From: an uncultured Oscillospiraceae bacterium | Lineage (GTDB): Bacteria; Bacillota; Clostridia; Oscillospirales; Oscillospiraceae | Assembly (NCBI GenBank): GCA_902497145.1 | Contig: CABVDR010000030.1 | Location: 1 to 32,159, forward strand | DNA: 32,159 nt | Reading direction: 5' to 3' | In this document: positions 17,065 to 24,771 of the stretch, piece by piece | Layout: every line of letters starts with the position of its first letter | Position numbering within the stretch: the stretch's first letter is position 1 | Made by a program: the position numbers and the translations under genes | Notes under the pieces: generated by a model | Told to the model about the DNA's origin: nothing | The model's input: the letters and a program-made list of their open reading frames with translations, nothing else | Database searches by the model: none

Positions 17065-17937
17065 ATGACCGAAAAACGAGACCGTTTTTCCCATGCCATG
17101 GAACAGTGCCGCCAGGACTATCGGGACACCCCTGTTCCGCCGGAGCTGGAGCGGGGCGTGGAGGAGGCCATCCGGGCAGGCAGCCGGGCAAGAATGCCGC
17201 GCCTGTGGCTGCGGCGGACAGCGGCAGCGGCGGCTGGACTGTGTGCCTGCTTTGTGGTATTCACCTCCCCGGCGGTCGCCTCGGCGGTGGACGGGGTGCC
17301 GGTGCTGGGAACGTTGTGCCGGATTCTCACCGGGGAAGCCTACCAGAGCCGGGAAGAGACCAACTATGTGCGGGTGCAGCTGCCTCAGATGGAAAACACC
17401 GGCGACAGCAGTCTGGAACAGCGGGTCAATCTGGAGATCAACGCGGTGATACACCAAGAGGTGGAGAGGAGCAAAGAGCGGGCCGAAGAGTATTATCAGG
17501 CCTATCTGGACACCGGAGGGGATCCGGATACCTTTCAGCCCATTCAGATCCAGGTGGACTATCAGGTCAAGTCCGTGACCGATCAGTGGGCCTCTTTTGT
17601 TATTACGAAAACAGAAAGCCTGGCCAGTGCCTACTTCCAGCAATATTTTTACAATATTGATCTGGAGACAGGGCAGAAGCTCACCCTGCGGGATCTGCTG
17701 GGGCCGGATTGGGCCAACCAAGTGCAGACAGCGGTGGAGGAGCAGCTGGAGCAGTGGGATTCAGAGCGGCAGGCCCTGCTGTTTGACAATGTGGATTGGG
17801 AGGAGCTGCTGAAGGAGAAGGGGGACTTCTACCTCCAGACCGATGGTACTGTGGTCGTGGTCTTTGCAAAGTATGAATTGGCAGCCGGAGCAGCCGGCGT
17901 ATTGGAATTTCCGGTAGGCATGCTTCCACAGGCATAA
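17065..17937 (+). CDS. RsiV-like membrane anti-sigma factor
   Basis: A 290-residue single-pass membrane protein. The first 50 residues are cytoplasmic and should hold the sigma factor; the membrane segment is about 52-70; immediately after it come A72-S73-A74, a good signal-peptidase site. The outer part (about 95-285) resembles the DUF3298/RsiV lysozyme-binding domain, ending with the conserved FAKYELAAGAAGVLEFPV pattern. Known for RsiV: lysozyme binds the outer domain, signal peptidase cuts, then RasP cleaves and SigV is freed. The gene starts one base after the sigma gene stop, with AGGAGGG (17053-17059) at good spacing, so the two are coupled. Lysozyme as signal is inferred from the family. 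Confidence 0.85.
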   Translation: MTEKRDRFSHAMEQCRQDYRDTPVPPELERGVEEAIRAGSRARMPRLWLRRTAAAAAGLCACFVVFTSPAVASAVDGVPVLGTLCRILTGEAYQSREETNYVRVQLPQMENTGDSSLEQRVNLEINAVIHQEVERSKERAEEYYQAYLDTGGDPDTFQPIQIQVDYQVKSVTDQWASFVITKTESLASAYFQQYFYNIDLETGQKLTLRDLLGPDWANQVQTAVEEQLEQWDSERQALLFDNVDWEELLKEKGDFYLQTDGTVVVVFAKYELAAGAAGVLEFPVGMLPQA

Positions 17938-17969
17938 AAAATGCCCGTCCATTTGGACGGGCATTTTTT
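17936..17969. terminator. Bidirectional terminator between rsiV-like and Na/Pi genes
   Basis: A 15-bp perfect inverted repeat, 17936-17950 with 17955-17969 (core ATGCCCGTCC/GGACGGGCAT, loop ATTT), flanked by A-run and T-run, between convergent genes. Confidence 0.95.
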
Positions 17970-17979
17970 CATGGAATAA

Positions 17980-19665
17980 TCAGATATGCTCTTGTACCTT
18001 GGCCATCTCCTGGGCGATGTTCAGGACATGGTCACCGATGCGCTCAAAGTCAGTGAGCAGCTCAGAGTAGAGAATACAGGCCTCGTCGGAGCACTCGCCG
18101 ATGCGCATGCGCTCCAGGTGGTTGCGGCGGAAATCGCTGGTCATGTCATCGATGCGCTGTTCTAAAGCGGACACCTGGGCCAGCCACTCCACGTTGCCCG
18201 CATCCAGAGAGAGCAGGTCGTTGATGCCCTCCAGGCAGATGTCCCGCATGGCGGTAATTTCATCGTGGGCCACGCCGGTAAAGGAGATGTTGCGCTTGTT
18301 CAGCATCCGGGTGTAGCCTGCCAGGTTGTCGGCATGGTCGCCGATGCGCTCAATGTTGCCCGAGATGGTGAAGAAGCTGCTGACCACAGCAGAGGCTTTC
18401 TCGTTGGTCTCGTAGGTGATAAGGCGGGAGACGTGCAGGGAGATCTCCTTGTTCAGAAAGTCGATATACTCTTCGGTCTTCTCCACCTGCTCCAGTTCCT
18501 CTTCGTCCCGGTTCAGAACGGAGCGGAAGCTGGCGGCCACGTTGTCCTTGGCCATCTCCATCATGCGGCGCAGCTCATGCTGCATCTGGTCCACATAGAT
18601 GGCGGACACGCCCAGGCCGCCGTCCTTGCTGCTGATCTGAATGGGAGTGAGGTACTCCAGATGGAGCTGGTCGGCCTTGTCCTCGGGACGCTCGGGAAGA
18701 ATCTTCACCGCTGCCTTGGCCAGGTAGTTGCCCAGAGGCAGCAGGATGATGGTGGTGATGATGTTGAAGCTGGTGTGCACCAGTGCGATCTGCCCGGCGT
18801 GGGAGGCGGGCATCAGGTTGGCGATGGTCTGTCCCAAGCTTCCCGGCAGGACCAAGGATCCGTCGATCACATGGGCAATGGGGAAGAGCAGGAACAGAAC
18901 GGTAAAGATACAGGTGCCGATGATGTTAAACATCAGGTGAATAATGGTAGCACGTTTGGCATTGCGGCTGGTGCCGATGGAGGCCAGAACGGCGGTGATA
19001 CAGGTGCCGATGTTCTGGCCGAACAGCACGAACACTGCGCTGGGCAGACCGATGACCCCGCTGTTGGCCAGGGCCTGTAAAATACCCACGGAGGCAGAGG
19101 AGGACTGGATCACCGCGGTGAAGGCGGCGCCGGCCAGGATGCCCAGCAGGGGGTTGGAGAAGGTGGACATGAGGCGGATGAAGGCCTCGGACTCCCGCAG
19201 GGGAGACATGGAGGAGCTCATCATATCCATGCCGATGAACAATACGCCCAAGCCGGCCAGAATCTGGCCGAAGTGCTGCAGCTGAGGCTTCTTGACAAAG
19301 ACCACCATAGCAACACCCACAAAGGCAAACAGGGGTGCCAGCTCGCCCACATCCAAAGCAATGAGCAGGCCGGTGACGGTAGTACCGATGTTGGCGCCCA
19401 TGATGATCCAGACCGCTTGATTCAGGGTCATCATGCCCGCGTTGACAAAGCCTACCACCATGACGGTGGTGGCGGAGGACGACTGGATCACCGCGGTGAT
19501 GGCCGCGCCCACCAGTACGCCCAGGAAGCGATTAGCAGTCAATCGCTCCAGGATCATTTTCATCCGGCTGCCGGCTGCGGCCTCCAGGCCGGAGCTCATC
19601 ATCTGCATGCCGTACAGGAATAGCGCCAGGCCACCTAGAAGTCCCAGAAAGTCTGACATTTGCAT
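17980..19665 (-). CDS. Na/Pi cotransporter-family protein with C-terminal PhoU domain
   Basis: A 561-residue membrane transporter. Two inverted NptA repeats carry the duplicated substrate motifs QSSSATTV (61-68) and QSSSASVG (187-194), with several membrane helices up to about residue 325. The last 200 residues (about 355-545, HELRRMMEMAKDNV ... NIERIGDHADNLAG ... FERIGDHVLNIAQ) are a PhoU-like helical domain. The family moves phosphate with sodium; the direction is uncertain, and PhoU fusions in Firmicutes may sense phosphate or couple to signalling. ATG 19665 has AGAGGAGGAAT upstream. It has a strong promoter 270 bases away and a long leader with an internal terminator, implying attenuation. 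Confidence 0.92.
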   Translation of the reverse strand: MQMSDFLGLLGGLALFLYGMQMMSSGLEAAAGSRMKMILERLTANRFLGVLVGAAITAVIQSSSATTVMVVGFVNAGMMTLNQAVWIIMGANIGTTVTGLLIALDVGELAPLFAFVGVAMVVFVKKPQLQHFGQILAGLGVLFIGMDMMSSSMSPLRESEAFIRLMSTFSNPLLGILAGAAFTAVIQSSSASVGILQALANSGVIGLPSAVFVLFGQNIGTCITAVLASIGTSRNAKRATIIHLMFNIIGTCIFTVLFLLFPIAHVIDGSLVLPGSLGQTIANLMPASHAGQIALVHTSFNIITTIILLPLGNYLAKAAVKILPERPEDKADQLHLEYLTPIQISSKDGGLGVSAIYVDQMQHELRRMMEMAKDNVAASFRSVLNRDEEELEQVEKTEEYIDFLNKEISLHVSRLITYETNEKASAVVSSFFTISGNIERIGDHADNLAGYTRMLNKRNISFTGVAHDEITAMRDICLEGINDLLSLDAGNVEWLAQVSALEQRIDDMTSDFRRNHLERMRIGECSDEACILYSELLTDFERIGDHVLNIAQEMAKVQEHI

Positions 19666-19770
19666 TTCAGGATTCCTCCTCTTTCTCTCTTAAAAACATT
19701 TTTCGCAAATTGGATGAAATCATGCTGGAAAACGGCGGAGCAGAGGCGTACCGCAGCCCAGCAAGGCGCT

Positions 19771-19823
19771 GAAAAAAGAAAAAAGACATAGCCCACGTGC
19801 CAACAGGGCGCGCAGGTCATGTC
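19771..19823 (-). terminator. Internal terminator in the Na/Pi transporter leader
   Basis: On the minus strand GACAT...GCGCC (from 19823) pairs with GGCACG...ATGTC (to 19785), a helix of about 17 bp with two mismatches and loop CTGTT, followed directly by TTTTTTC twice. It lies about 105 bases before the start codon, so it would end the transcript early unless prevented. Confidence 0.75.
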
Positions 19824-19931
19824 ATTGTTTTCACGGATTCAGTTAAATTCAGGCCGATCCCCGCCGGCCCGGGCACAGATGCTCCCATGGCATTTCTACC
19901 TCTCTGCACTCTTTACTCGCAACTTCCTACA
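19824..19931 (-). ncRNA. Candidate structured 5' leader (riboswitch or attenuator) of the Na/Pi transporter
   Basis: From the predicted start point near 19931 about 108 nucleotides precede the leader terminator, the size of a small aptamer. By eye they fold: GUGCAGA pairs with UCUGUGC as an outer helix, enclosing GGUA-GAAA-UGCC (a GAAA tetraloop hairpin, or alternatively AUGC/GCAU), then GGCCG/CGGCC. I cannot match it to a named class. Protein-coding potential is absent. The rest of 19666-20082 holds the promoter, the leader terminator, the ribosome site and the terminator of the ABC-F gene. Confidence 0.45.
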
Positions 19932-19937
19932 AGTAGC

Positions 19938-19966
19938 ATTATAGGGAAGAAACGCACCCGCGTCAA
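19938..19966 (-). promoter_or_regulatory. Promoter of the Na/Pi transporter
   Basis: Minus-strand TTGACG (19966-19961), 17 bases, TATAAT (19943-19938): near-consensus housekeeping promoter. The start point near 19931 gives a leader of about 266 nucleotides. Confidence 0.85.
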
Positions 19967-20015
19967 CCGATTTTACTAAAATTACATCGTCCCTTAATAT
20001 TTTCTCTATTCTGAC

Positions 20016-20047
20016 AAAAAACCCCCTCCGGCTAAGGCCGGAGGGGG
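20016..20047 (-). terminator. Intrinsic terminator of the ABC-F gene
   Basis: CCCCCTCCGGC (20022-20032) pairs with GCCGGAGGGGG (20037-20047), loop TAAG; on the minus strand TTTTTTG follows. Confidence 0.92.
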
Positions 20048-20082
20048 CGGGTTCGCCCAAGAAATTGGATAAATTTCGGCTC

Positions 20083-21678
20083 TTACTGGGCTTTTTGGCT
20101 CTCCAGATACTCATCATAGGTCATCATACGGTCGATGAGCTTGCCGTCGGCGGTAAAGTCGAAGACCCGGTTACAGACCGTCTGGATGAGCTGATGGTCG
20201 TGGGAGGCCACCAGAACGTTGCACTTGACCATCTCCAGGCCCTTGTTCAGGGCGGCGATGGACTCCAGGTCCAAGTGGTTGGTGGGCTGGTCCAGCATGA
20301 GTACGTTGGCTCCGGAGAGCATCATCCGGGAGAGCATGCAGCGCACCTTCTCGCCGCCGGAGAGGACCTTGACGGGCTTATAAACCTCATCACCGGAGAA
20401 GAGCATCCGGCCCAGGAAGCCCCGCAGGTACTGCTCCTGGGGATCGGGGGAGAACTGGCGCAGCCACTGCACCAGGTTGTCCTCGTTGTCCTGGAAGTAG
20501 GGGGTGTTGTCCTTGGGGAAATAGGAGAAGGTGGCGGTCTGGCCCCACTTCACGGTGCCCTCGTCGGGCTCCATTTCCCCGGCCAGGATCTTGAAGAGGG
20601 CGGTGTGGGCGTTCTCGTTGTCGCCCACAAAGGCGATCTTGTCCCCGTGGCCCACGATGAAGGACACCTTGTCCAGCACCTTTACCCCGTCGATGGTTTT
20701 GCTCACATCGGTGACAAAGAGAATGTCCTTGCCCACCTCCCGGTCGGGAGAGAAGGCTACCCAGGGGTAGCGGCGGGAAGAGGCGGGCATCTCCTCCACG
20801 GTGAGCTTGTCCAGCAGCTTTCTTCTGGCAGTGGCCTGCTTGCTCTTGGACTTGTTGGCGGAGAAGCGGGAGATAAAGTCCTGCAATTCCTTGATCTTCT
20901 CCTCGTTGCGCTTATTCTGGTTTTTAATGAGCTGCTGCACCAACTGGGAGGACTCGTACCAGAAGTCGTAGTTGCCCACGTACATCTTGATCTTGCCGTA
21001 GTCGATGTCCACAATGTGGGTGCAGACGGTGTTTAGGAAGTGACGGTCGTGGCTGACCACGATGACGGTGCCGGGGAAGTCCAGCAAAAAGTCCTCCAGC
21101 CAGTTGACCGCGTCAATGTCCAGGTTGTTGGTGGGCTCGTCCATCATCAGCAGGTCAGGGTTGCCGAAGAGGGCCTGGGCCAGCAGCACCTTCACCTTCA
21201 GACGGGCGTCCAGGGTGGCCATGTCGTTGTAGTGCAGGTCGGTGCCGATGCCAAGGCCCTGGAGGATGCGGGAGGCGTCGCTCTCGGCTTCCCAGCCGCC
21301 CAGCTCGGCGTACTCCTCCTCCAGCTGACAGGCCAGCATGCCGTCCTCGTCGGTCATCTCCTCCTTAGCGTACAGAGCCTCCTTCTGCTTGCCAATGTCG
21401 TAGAGACGCTGGTTGCCCATGATGACGGTGTCCATCACGTTGTAGGCGTCGTAGGCGTTCTGGTTCTGCTTCAAAACGGACATACGGATGTTGGGCAGGA
21501 TGGAGACCTCACCGGAGGTGGACTCCAGCTCGCCGGAGAGGATTTTCAAAAAGGTGGATTTGCCCGCGCCGTTTGCGCCGATGATGCCGTAGCAGTTGCC
21601 GCGGGTAAACTGAAGATCTACGTGGGAAAACAGGGGGGACCCGCCGTACTGCAGGCCCAGATCGGTAACAGTGATCAT
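20083..21678 (-). CDS. ABC-F family ATPase (YkpA/YbiT-like) with degenerate second ATP site
   Basis: A 531-residue soluble protein with two ABC domains and no membrane segment; ABC-F proteins act on ribosomes. Domain 1 has Walker A GANGAGKS (34-41) and Walker B DEPTNNLD (180-187); domain 2 has the signature LSGGEK (439-444). These make a complete ATP site I. The parts of site II are all altered: the domain 1 signature reads LDARLK (156-161), domain 2 Walker A reads GDNENAHT (352-359, His in place of Lys), and its Walker B reads DQPTNHLD (463-470, Gln for the catalytic Glu). ATG 21678 was chosen over an upstream ATG because AAGGAG lies just before it. A translation role is inferred from family. 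Confidence 0.9.
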   Translation of the reverse strand: MITVTDLGLQYGGSPLFSHVDLQFTRGNCYGIIGANGAGKSTFLKILSGELESTSGEVSILPNIRMSVLKQNQNAYDAYNVMDTVIMGNQRLYDIGKQKEALYAKEEMTDEDGMLACQLEEEYAELGGWEAESDASRILQGLGIGTDLHYNDMATLDARLKVKVLLAQALFGNPDLLMMDEPTNNLDIDAVNWLEDFLLDFPGTVIVVSHDRHFLNTVCTHIVDIDYGKIKMYVGNYDFWYESSQLVQQLIKNQNKRNEEKIKELQDFISRFSANKSKSKQATARRKLLDKLTVEEMPASSRRYPWVAFSPDREVGKDILFVTDVSKTIDGVKVLDKVSFIVGHGDKIAFVGDNENAHTALFKILAGEMEPDEGTVKWGQTATFSYFPKDNTPYFQDNEDNLVQWLRQFSPDPQEQYLRGFLGRMLFSGDEVYKPVKVLSGGEKVRCMLSRMMLSGANVLMLDQPTNHLDLESIAALNKGLEMVKCNVLVASHDHQLIQTVCNRVFDFTADGKLIDRMMTYDEYLESQKAQ

Positions 21679-21922
21679 GGTATGCTCCTTTTTCATCTAC
21701 GCCGGCGGGGGCAGACCCCGCACCCAGGGCGGAAAATACTCGGGTATCATCTTATCACACTCTTTCCTAAAAGAACAGAGATTTATTTCAGAAAAACTGG
21801 CCAAATTTCCATTGAGAAATGGATTTTTCCGCCCGATTTCACCAAAGGACCCGGCTCTGGAGCCAGGCGGAGAAACAGGTGGAAAACAGATGGAAAGGTT
21901 TTGTTCTAAATATGAATAAATC

Positions 21923-21951
21923 TTGACATAAACCCCGCTTGCCTTTACAAT
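21923..21951 (+). promoter_or_regulatory. Promoter upstream of RNase Y
   Basis: TTGACA (21923-21928), 17 bases, TACAAT (21946-21951): strong housekeeping promoter with start point near 21958. Confidence 0.85.
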
Positions 21952-21957
21952 ATGTAC

Positions 21958-22148
21958 AGGACAAAAATGAAAAACTTGGGGGACGTTTTTCAGTTGTCGC
22001 AAGGCTCCAAGACGCAGACAAGCGGCTTTGCCTTGCGGCTCATTTTATGCTGTAAAACGGTCTGTCGGGATGCCTGGACAGACATACAGTGCGCGGCCGT
22101 CCGCCGCGAGATATGATTTTTGAATTTTTGGAGGTGTAAGAGACCAAT
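21958..22148 (+). other. Long 5' leader of RNase Y mRNA
   Basis: About 190 transcribed bases precede the RNase Y start. They contain hairpins GTCTGTC/GACAGAC (22060-22066 and 22077-22083) and CGCGGC/GCCGCG (22092-22097 and 22103-22108), no open frame with a ribosome site, and no terminator. The preceding stretch 21679-21922 shows nothing I can support. RNase Y and RNase E-type enzymes often control their own message, so a processing role is possible. Confidence 0.4.
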
Positions 22149-23696
22149 ATGATATATTATGTCATCGAGGGTATCCTGGTGGCTGTGGTGATGTTCATCG
22201 TCGGCAGCCTGTTTGGATACCAGCGGCGGAAGGCCACCGCGGAGCGGGAAATCGGCTCCGCCGAGGAAGAGGCCACCCGCATTGTCAACGAGGCGTATAA
22301 GAGCGCCGAGAGCAAGAAGCGGGAGGCTTTGGTGGAGGCCAAGGAGGAGATCCTGAAGGCCCGCAACGAGTACGAACAGGAAGAAAAAGAGCGCCGCGCC
22401 GACCTGCAGAAGCAGGAGCGCCGCCTGCAGCAGAAGGAAGAGAACCTGGACCGCAAGACGGAGAACATGGAGAAAAAGGAAGAACACCTCTCCAACCGTC
22501 TGGCCAAGCTGGAGGCCACCCAGGCCGAGGCCGAGCGCATTAAGCAGGAGCAGGTGGACACTCTGGAGCGGATCTCCGGCTTTACTGCCGAGGAGGCCAA
22601 AACCTACCTGCTGGATCAGTTGGAAGCCGACGTAACCCACGAGTCGGCCATGAAGATCAAGGAGATCGAGGCCCGCTTCAAGGACGAGGCCGACACCAAG
22701 GCCCGGGAGATCATCTCCCTTGCCATTCAGCGCTGCGCCGCCGACCACGTGGCGGAAGCGACCGTCAGCGTGGTACCCCTGCCCAACGACGAGATGAAGG
22801 GCCGCATCATCGGCCGCGAAGGCCGCAACATCCGCACGCTGGAGACCCTGACCGGCGTGGATCTCATTATCGACGACACGCCCGAGGCCATTACGGTCTC
22901 CTGCTTTGACCCCGTGCGCCGGGAGATTGCCCGGCTGGCCCTGGAGAAGCTCATCCTGGACGGCCGTATCCATCCCGCCCGCATTGAGGAGATGGTGGAG
23001 AAGGCCAAGCGTGAGGTGGATGCCACCATCAAGGCGGAAGGCGAGCGGGCCATCTTTGAGACCAACGTCCACGGCCTGCACCCCGAGCTTGTGAAGCTGC
23101 TGGGCCGCATGCGCTACCGCACCAGCTATGGCCAGAATGTGCTGAACCACTCCATCGAGGTCTCCCACATTGCCGGCCTGCTGGCTGCCGAGATCGGCGC
23201 CAACGTGGCAGAGGCCAAGCGTGCCGGTCTGCTCCACGATCTGGGCAAGTCCATTGACCACGAGGTGGAGGGCTCCCACGTGTCCATCGGTGTGGAGCTG
23301 GCCCGGAAGTACCGGGAGAGCGAGAACGTCATCCACGCCATCCAGGCCCACCACAACGATGTGGAGCCTCAGACCGTGGTGGCCTGCCTGGTTCAGGCGG
23401 CCGACGCCATCTCCGCTGCCCGCCCCGGCGCCCGGCGCGAGAATCTGGAGAACTATATCAAGCGTCTGGAGGCCCTGGAGGAGATCACCTCTTCCTTCCC
23501 CGGCGTGGAGAAGTCCTATGCCATTCAGGCCGGCCGCGAGGTCCGCATTATGGTCAAGCCCGACCAGGTCAGCGAGGATCAGATGGTACTGCTGGCCCGG
23601 GACATTGCCAAGAAGATCGAGGACGAGCTGGAGTATCCCGGCCAGATCAAGGTCAACCTGCTGCGGGAGACCAAGGCTATCGAATACGCAAAGTAA
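22149..23696 (+). CDS. rny: Ribonuclease Y
   Basis: A 515-residue membrane-bound endoribonuclease that starts mRNA decay in Firmicutes. Order of parts: N-terminal anchor (about 3-24), long charged coiled coil (about 30-180), KH RNA-binding domain with GRIIGREGRN (218-227), and HD domain with metal motif H363-D364 (LLHDLGKSIDHE) and a later AHHNDVEP. The C-terminus INLLRET-type ending VNLLRETKAIEYAK is typical. ATG 22149 is the only good in-frame start; GGAGGTG lies 12 bases away, slightly far. It has its own promoter, leader and terminator, so it appears monocistronic. Confidence 0.98.
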   Translation: MIYYVIEGILVAVVMFIVGSLFGYQRRKATAEREIGSAEEEATRIVNEAYKSAESKKREALVEAKEEILKARNEYEQEEKERRADLQKQERRLQQKEENLDRKTENMEKKEEHLSNRLAKLEATQAEAERIKQEQVDTLERISGFTAEEAKTYLLDQLEADVTHESAMKIKEIEARFKDEADTKAREIISLAIQRCAADHVAEATVSVVPLPNDEMKGRIIGREGRNIRTLETLTGVDLIIDDTPEAITVSCFDPVRREIARLALEKLILDGRIHPARIEEMVEKAKREVDATIKAEGERAIFETNVHGLHPELVKLLGRMRYRTSYGQNVLNHSIEVSHIAGLLAAEIGANVAEAKRAGLLHDLGKSIDHEVEGSHVSIGVELARKYRESENVIHAIQAHHNDVEPQTVVACLVQAADAISAARPGARRENLENYIKRLEALEEITSSFPGVEKSYAIQAGREVRIMVKPDQVSEDQMVLLARDIAKKIEDELEYPGQIKVNLLRETKAIEYAK

Positions 23697-23716
23697 ACTG
23701 CCCCCAATATTATTAC

Positions 23717-23748
23717 AAAAAGGAGACTGCTTTGGCAGTCTCCTTTTT
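23717..23748 (+). terminator. Intrinsic terminator of rny
   Basis: A 14-bp perfect stem, AAAAAGGAGACTGC (23717-23730) with GCAGTCTCCTTTTT (23735-23748), loop TTTG. Confidence 0.95.
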
Positions 23749-23854
23749 AATTTCCACAACGTAAGAGCACTTTGTGGAAAACTTGTATCCCAGAAGAACC
23801 GCCCCCAGGCGGTGTGAGCAGAAAGAGGTTCACATCGGCCCGGAGGCGGAGCGT

Positions 23855-23921
23855 GCAGAATCAACGAGGCAAAGCGCAGCTTTGCACAAAGTTCTTTGCC
23901 AAGCTTTCTTTCAAGAAAGCG
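23855..23921. repeat. 67-bp tandem direct repeat, unit 1
   Basis: This unit begins GCAGAATCAACGAGG and is followed without gap by a second copy differing at two C/T positions. Each unit holds two hairpins: GCAAAGC/GCTTTGC and GCTTTCT/AGAAAGC. It looks like a dispersed intergenic repeat of the hairpin type, not coding. The flanking 23749-23854 holds two further small inverted repeats (CCACAA/TTGTGG, CCGCC/GGCGG) and no gene. Confidence 0.9.
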
Positions 23922-23988
23922 GCAGAATCAACGAGGCAAAGCGTAGCTTTGCACAAAGTTCTTTGCTAAGCTTTCTTTCAAGAAAGCG
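23922..23988. repeat. 67-bp tandem direct repeat, unit 2 (overlaps the end of ybjQ)
   Basis: The second unit has 65 of 67 identical bases. Its last 11 bases enter the minus-strand ybjQ-like gene: the codons for the last two residues and the TGA stop lie within the GCTTTCT/AGAAAGC hairpin arm. Confidence 0.9.
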
Positions 23989-24295
23989 TGTATCGGACGG
24001 CAGTGCCGTAGGCGATGACCTCCGCGGCGCCCTGCATGACCGAAGACGACCCATAACGGATGTTGATAATCGCATCGGCCCCCAGGCCCTCGGCCTCGTC
24101 CACCATGCGCTTTACGGCGATCTGACGGGCCTCGTTGAGCATCTCGGTATAGCCGGTGATCTCACCGCCCACCAAAGTCTTCATCCCAGCCATAAAGTCC
24201 TTGCCAAAGTTCTTGGACTGCACCACCGTGCCCTTTACGATACCGAGCACCTCAAATTCCTTTCCGGGAATGTAATCAATATTTACCAGCAGCAT
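23978..24295 (-). CDS. YbjQ/UPF0145-family protein
   Basis: A 105-residue soluble protein of the YbjQ (putative heavy-metal-binding, DUF74) family, recognised from VLGIVKGTVVQSKNFGKDF, GGEITGYTEMLNEARQIAVKRM, the GADAIINIRY motif and the closing VIAYGTAVRY. The family forms pentamers; its function is not established. ATG 24295 overlaps the upstream gene by 20 bases, and GGAGGAG inside that gene serves as ribosome site, so translation is coupled. The last codons and stop are formed by a 67-bp repeat, so the original C-terminus may have been replaced. It is the last of four overlapping genes led by a MerR regulator. Confidence 0.9.
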   Translation of the reverse strand: MLLVNIDYIPGKEFEVLGIVKGTVVQSKNFGKDFMAGMKTLVGGEITGYTEMLNEARQIAVKRMVDEAEGLGADAIINIRYGSSSVMQGAAEVIAYGTAVRYTLS

Positions 24296-24539
24296 CTAAC
24301 TCTCCTCCTTCAATTTCTTTGAATCTGCTTCTTAACACCAGCAACGCGGGGATAATCATGGCCAAGGACAAAATGCCCAGGGCCAGAAACAGGGTGATAG
24401 CCCACTGGGGCAGGCCGGGAATGAAACAAAGGGCCAGGAAGGCCACACAGGTGATCACCTGAAGCACGCCGAAAAACAGCAGTCCCCGCACCGCGTCCCG
24501 CTTGCGCCGGGCCTGTTTCTCCTTAATACTTTTTTGCAT
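24276..24539 (-). CDS. Small two-helix membrane protein with EIEGGE-DAGKY tail
   Basis: An 87-residue protein: a basic N-terminus (MQKSIKEKQARRKRD), two membrane helices (about 18-40 and 46-68), then the C-terminal tail RFKEIEGGELDAAGKY. Layout and tail match the neighbouring 82-residue protein and the membrane part of the MerR regulator two genes upstream, so I regard all three as related. ATG 24539 was chosen because it has purine-rich GAGGAAGAGG before it and gives a clean basic start; it overlaps the upstream gene by 17 bases. An in-frame upstream extension exists but has no support. Function unknown; perhaps it associates with the regulator in the membrane. Confidence 0.75.
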   Translation of the reverse strand: MQKSIKEKQARRKRDAVRGLLFFGVLQVITCVAFLALCFIPGLPQWAITLFLALGILSLAMIIPALLVLRSRFKEIEGGELDAAGKY

Positions 24540-24771
24540 CCTCTTCCTCGCCTCCTCGAATTTCCCGCAGACGCTGCACCATAGCACACAGTACCCCTAC
24601 AATTATGGCAATGCCTAATATGGCGTACACCGCCATGATCCCAATGACGGCGGGGATGGGTTCCTCCTCCAGCATGACCCAGAGAAGGGAGCCGAAAAAC
24701 AGCAGCGCCACCACAACGGTTCCAAGCGCGGCCACAATCACCGGGCCGCGGCCCTTAGTACTTTTTCGCAT
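24523..24771 (-). CDS. Small two-helix membrane protein with EIRGGE-DAKKY tail
   Basis: An 82-residue protein with a short basic start (MRKSTKGRG), two membrane helices (about 10-33 and 39-64) joined by a short acidic loop (EEEP), and the tail RLREIRGGEEEDAKKY. It resembles the C-terminal two-helix part of the MerR regulator, which has an acidic loop (DAEEAPP) at the same point. ATG 24771 has AAAGGAGAGG upstream, within the end of the MerR gene, which it overlaps by 17 bases. Function unknown. It may be a detached copy of the regulator's membrane module. Confidence 0.75.
   Translation of the reverse strand: MRKSTKGRGPVIVAALGTVVVALLFFGSLLWVMLEEEPIPAVIGIMAVYAILGIAIIVGVLCAMVQRLREIRGGEEEDAKKY

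Noticed and set aside
19746..19900. Resemblance of the Na/Pi leader to a lysine riboswitch (GAGGTAGA and TTGCTGGG stretches)
   Set aside because: The two matching stretches are in the wrong relative positions around the terminator and the remaining conserved parts are missing.
21990..23864. Open frame of 624 codons opposite rny
   Set aside because: Antisense shadow of RNase Y; no start signal or family resemblance.
23772..24322. Plus-strand open frame through the 67-bp repeats
   Set aside because: The repeated peptide simply reflects the tandem DNA repeat, and the rest is antisense to ybjQ.
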